From Prorocentrum cordatum (taxonomy: Eukaryota; Sar; Dinophyceae; Prorocentrales; Prorocentraceae), in assembly GCA_963575745.1 (NCBI GenBank), contig CAUYUJ010000865.1, positions 37,420 to 101,419 of the forward strand: a stretch of DNA of 64,000 nucleotides, read 5' to 3'. Position 1 is the stretch's first letter, and every line of letters begins with the position of its first letter. Positions 61,201-64,000 of this stretch are shown piece after piece. Made by a program: the position numbers and the translations under genes. Under the pieces are notes generated by a model. It was not told the origin of the DNA. It saw only the letters and a list, made by a program, of their open reading frames with translations, and did no database searches.

Positions 61201-64000
61201 ATAGAATGTGTCACCGCGCAGACGCACGTGTTATAGATAGTCTGGATCGGACCCACAGGAATGGAATTTGTCTGTGAATTACTCGGGCCAGCCAGCGCTG
61301 TTATCTTCACACTCACGCATGCTGATGGTGCGAAAGCATGTGAACCATCTAGTGTGCCATCATCATTTCTGCGAGGTCATGTCATCGGCCACGCGAGCCA
61401 GACACGACTCTTCTTTAGAAAGGGGAAGGCACTACCTCTTCTCTTCTGCAGCTAATCAGCGTTTGACATGGAATCCGTGTTCAGCGCGATCGTCCTGATG
61501 AGCTGGGGACAGCGACGAAGGGAGAGGAAGACATGTAGATGTCAGAAACGAGGTACAGGGTGCACAGGCACACGGCGTACGCAGAGCATGTGTCCTGGCC
61601 ACGTGCTGGCGTGCGCACGCCCAGCTCGTTTTGCCCGTTCGTTGCCCCAAGCTTGTTGGGAAGGTCTGTCGGCCGAGCGGCAGCTCTCCTGCTGTCGAGG
61701 GTCACGTGTTGATGCAGGGCCTCTGCCAGGAGACATATCCTCCGCCTCCTCCTCCTCCTCCTCCTGCTCCTCCTGCTCCTCCTCCTCCTCCTGCTCCTCC
61801 TCCTCCTCCTCCTCCTCCTCCTCCTCCTCCCCCTTCTCCTCCTGCTCCTCCTGCTCCTCCTCCTCCTCCTCCCTCTTCTCCTCCTGCTCCTCCTCCTCCT
61901 CCTTCAGCTGGGCGGGGCATCTCTTGTCCCAGGGCGCCAGTGCGTACAGCTACACTCTCGAGCGCAGCTGCGCCATCAGCCCCGCGCCCGTTTTTGCAAG
62001 GCCAGGCTACGGCCGACGCGGCTCGCAGCAAAGCGTCTTGGCAATTGCCGATTGGGTGCCCTCCCGCTTGAGGGCAGGCTTGGTGCCGCCAAGTTTGCAC
62101 GGGTAGGCGACGCTGCGTTCGTGAGCCCGACACGTGTGCGCTCTAGGCATGCACGCACTGAGACGCACGCGGGCGATGGAAATTCACAAGAAGATTGCAT
62201 TGTGGCGAATCGGATGCTAGTACGCTGGGGTCAAGGAGCATGCAGCGGCACACCGTCATGGCACTGCAAGAGGTCGCTTTGACCTCACTCACAGGGGAAA
62301 GGGGGCATTGGCCCGTACACTGGCTGCATAACGAGAGACGAAGTGGCTGGCAGAACTTTCGCACGTAATTGTGCACTCTCCAGGGGCAGACGCGCATCTG
62401 CAAGATCTTCGACTCTCCAAGCCTTCCGGAGGCTCCTGTCTAGTGTTTGACTGCTCTTTCATGCAGGTGCACTTTCGATAGCCAGATGTCAGTGCCGTGT
62501 ATTTGTCACTCTCTCCTCGTTCACTGCATCCTCCCACAGCCTCACTTCTTTTCCGACCCATGTTTATTCAGGTTGCTCCGACCGCAGATGTCCTGCCAGT
62601 TGACGGACACTATGGCGTGCCCGATGTCTATAAATTGCAATTTGGGGAGGGGCGAGTTGAAGTGGCGAGTGAAATAGATGTGGCCTTCATCTGTTGAGGT
62701 GACATTGGGGTGAGACGGCATGACTACGGATTGTTGTGACCCACGTTGTAACCACGCTCGTCTTTGTAGCTGTCTTGTTCATCTAACCATCCTTCCCTGC
62801 TGATTCATTCTCGTTTCTCCTTGCCTCGATTTGCCGCTGGTTCTTATTGCCAACCTCAGATATTCGTGCGAATCGATTGTTGCACATTGATTGTCGTTTT
62901 GCGATACCCGTCCCGACGTCCGCACAGGGCGAGGCGATGTTCGAGATCGGCGAGGGCGGCATACAGGATGCCATCTGCAGACGTTGCTCTCCCGTGGAAG
63001 GTTGGAAGCATTATGTCACAGTTTCGATTCACCCATGGTTATATGGCACACATGGCGTTCTCTACGGCTTGGAAACAACTTAGCCACCTTCGATTCACCC
63101 GCGACTGTGTGGTGCTAAGGGCGGTGTTCGTCGGGTTTCAAATGTGCATGATTAGGTTTGTCTTTCCGCTGTACGTCTGCTTGCATGCCCACGCAGGCGA
63201 TGGCTCCATTTCAGTCAGACTCGGTTCCGGGCCTTCTCGTTTGCTGGAGCGAATGGTTGCAACGTCAGCAATAACAAGGACGCCAGAAGTCCCAGAGTGT
63301 GTAACCTCGGGCAGTGACAGAACACATCCAGGCAAGTTCAGTGTCAGCTCCTCCTCCCCCTGATGGCCTGTCCGACCCTCCCCCGGGCCCCCGCGCCTTG
63401 ATGGAGCCGTTGAGGAGGGTTCCCACGAAGGGGACGGGCGGCCTGAACGCCTGCCTTGTCCCGGGGAGGTGGCCGCGGCGCGGAGGAGGGTATGAAGCGT
63501 CTAACACTCGTTGGGAGAACATGTCTCCACCAGCCTGAGAGTCAGAGGAGGGAACTGTACCCATACCTCTGCCCCTTTCTCGTTTTCCCCTTCTTGGGCC
63601 TCCTCGGAGGCCCTCGTCGCCACCGCTGGATTCGCCTCGAAATGCTGGTCAGAACGCACCCCAGGGGAGGTCAAGGGAGTAGCGGTATCGGTACCTTTTG
63701 GCCTCTCCAGAGAGCTTTGGTGGGGGGGAACTTGCCACGCGCTGCATAAAACACAACATGGGCATCATGCGGACGGGCCCAGCTGACATGAAGCTTGTGG
63801 CCAGGATCTCTTGGGTTGCCCCAGACTCGCAAAACAGGGGTTCAGGCACAAACCTTCTTGAGATAATCAGAGCACCGCCAACTAAATATATTACCATTCC
63901 AATAAGGGTTGTGGGCTACTTTGGGAGCACATTGAGCACCACGCGGGCCCACACTACCTTTATTGAGTTCTTAACGCATGTCATCTCCTGGGTGTCCACC
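58207..64000. repeat. Second giant palindrome, arms of at least 2.9 kb, no spacer
   Basis: Centre between 61098 and 61099 in GACGACAGTATACTGTCGTC. Left arm 58207-61098 and right arm 61099-64000 are near-identical inverted copies. The only length difference I see is in the GGA/TCC tract (60301-60456 against 61739-61904). The right arm runs off the window, so the left edge is not fixed. All open frames occur twice in mirror image and none resembles a known protein. Bases 58542-58574 are related to 14683-14715 in the first palindrome. A foldback-type element, a genomic inverted duplication and a sequencing or assembly artefact are all possible. Confidence 0.85.
60301..60456 (+). repeat. (GGA)n tract, left arm of second palindrome
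   Basis: GGAGGAGGAGGAGGAGCAGG and similar. The mirrored copy is at 61739-61904 with some extra repeats. Confidence 0.93.

Overview
The window looks like nuclear DNA of a dinoflagellate. The decisive sign is a 22-nt dinoflagellate spliced leader (DinoSL, core CCGTAGCCATTTTGGCTCAA), present seven times, always on the minus strand and fused directly to GC-rich bodies with no GT donor after it. Those are relics of trans-spliced mRNAs copied back into the genome. High GC, a wealth of micro- and minisatellites, degenerate LINE and Copia-type retroelements and the lack of any prokaryote-like operon agree with this. I found no intact cellular gene, tRNA, rRNA or CRISPR array. A species cannot be named from the sequence alone.

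Layout. 0.7-9.0 kb and 19.6-33.3 kb: seven SL-tagged retro-units (U1-U7), all head-to-tail on the minus strand. Each runs SL, body, then a shared 3' end (GGCCCCGTCTTTAACTTTAA) followed by other sequence, usually a 20-bp minisatellite. U7 (33.28-26.62 kb) is a nearly complete non-LTR retrotransposon: zinc-finger/coiled-coil ORF1, endonuclease, reverse transcriptase, RNase H and a C-terminal zinc ribbon. U2 (6.72-3.70 kb) is the same family lacking exactly the endonuclease, RT and RNase H blocks. Two of its three junctions fall on intron-like boundaries. U1 and U3-U6 are non-autonomous units with unknown Ala-rich proteins. U5 is interrupted by a 2-kb TIR transposon with a 3-bp target duplication. 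9.1-13.6 kb: three minisatellite systems. 13.67-19.25 kb: a 5.6-kb foldback element (29-bp spacer, arms filled with tandem repeats). Its flanks join at an uninterrupted paralogous site at 326-390.

33.3-36.8 kb: two opposed satellite arrays of the family also seen at 10 kb. 36.8-48 kb: low-complexity and degenerate repeats (12-mers, CAT and CCT tracts, GAGAAAACGA array, GC-rich hairpins, a TTGCACCACATAGA array). 48.3-51.2 kb: decayed second LINE (RT). 51.7-55.2 kb: decayed Copia-type gag-integrase. 57.4-58.1 kb: RNase H remnant of a third LINE on the plus strand. 58.2-64 kb: a second, spacerless palindrome with arms of at least 2.9 kb, running off the window; it may be real or an assembly artefact.

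How the parts fit: LINE U7 and the non-autonomous units share the same 3' end and the same SL 5' end, so the LINE machinery (or a relative) probably mobilised all of them from trans-spliced RNA. All coding regions listed are mobile-element genes, mostly broken.
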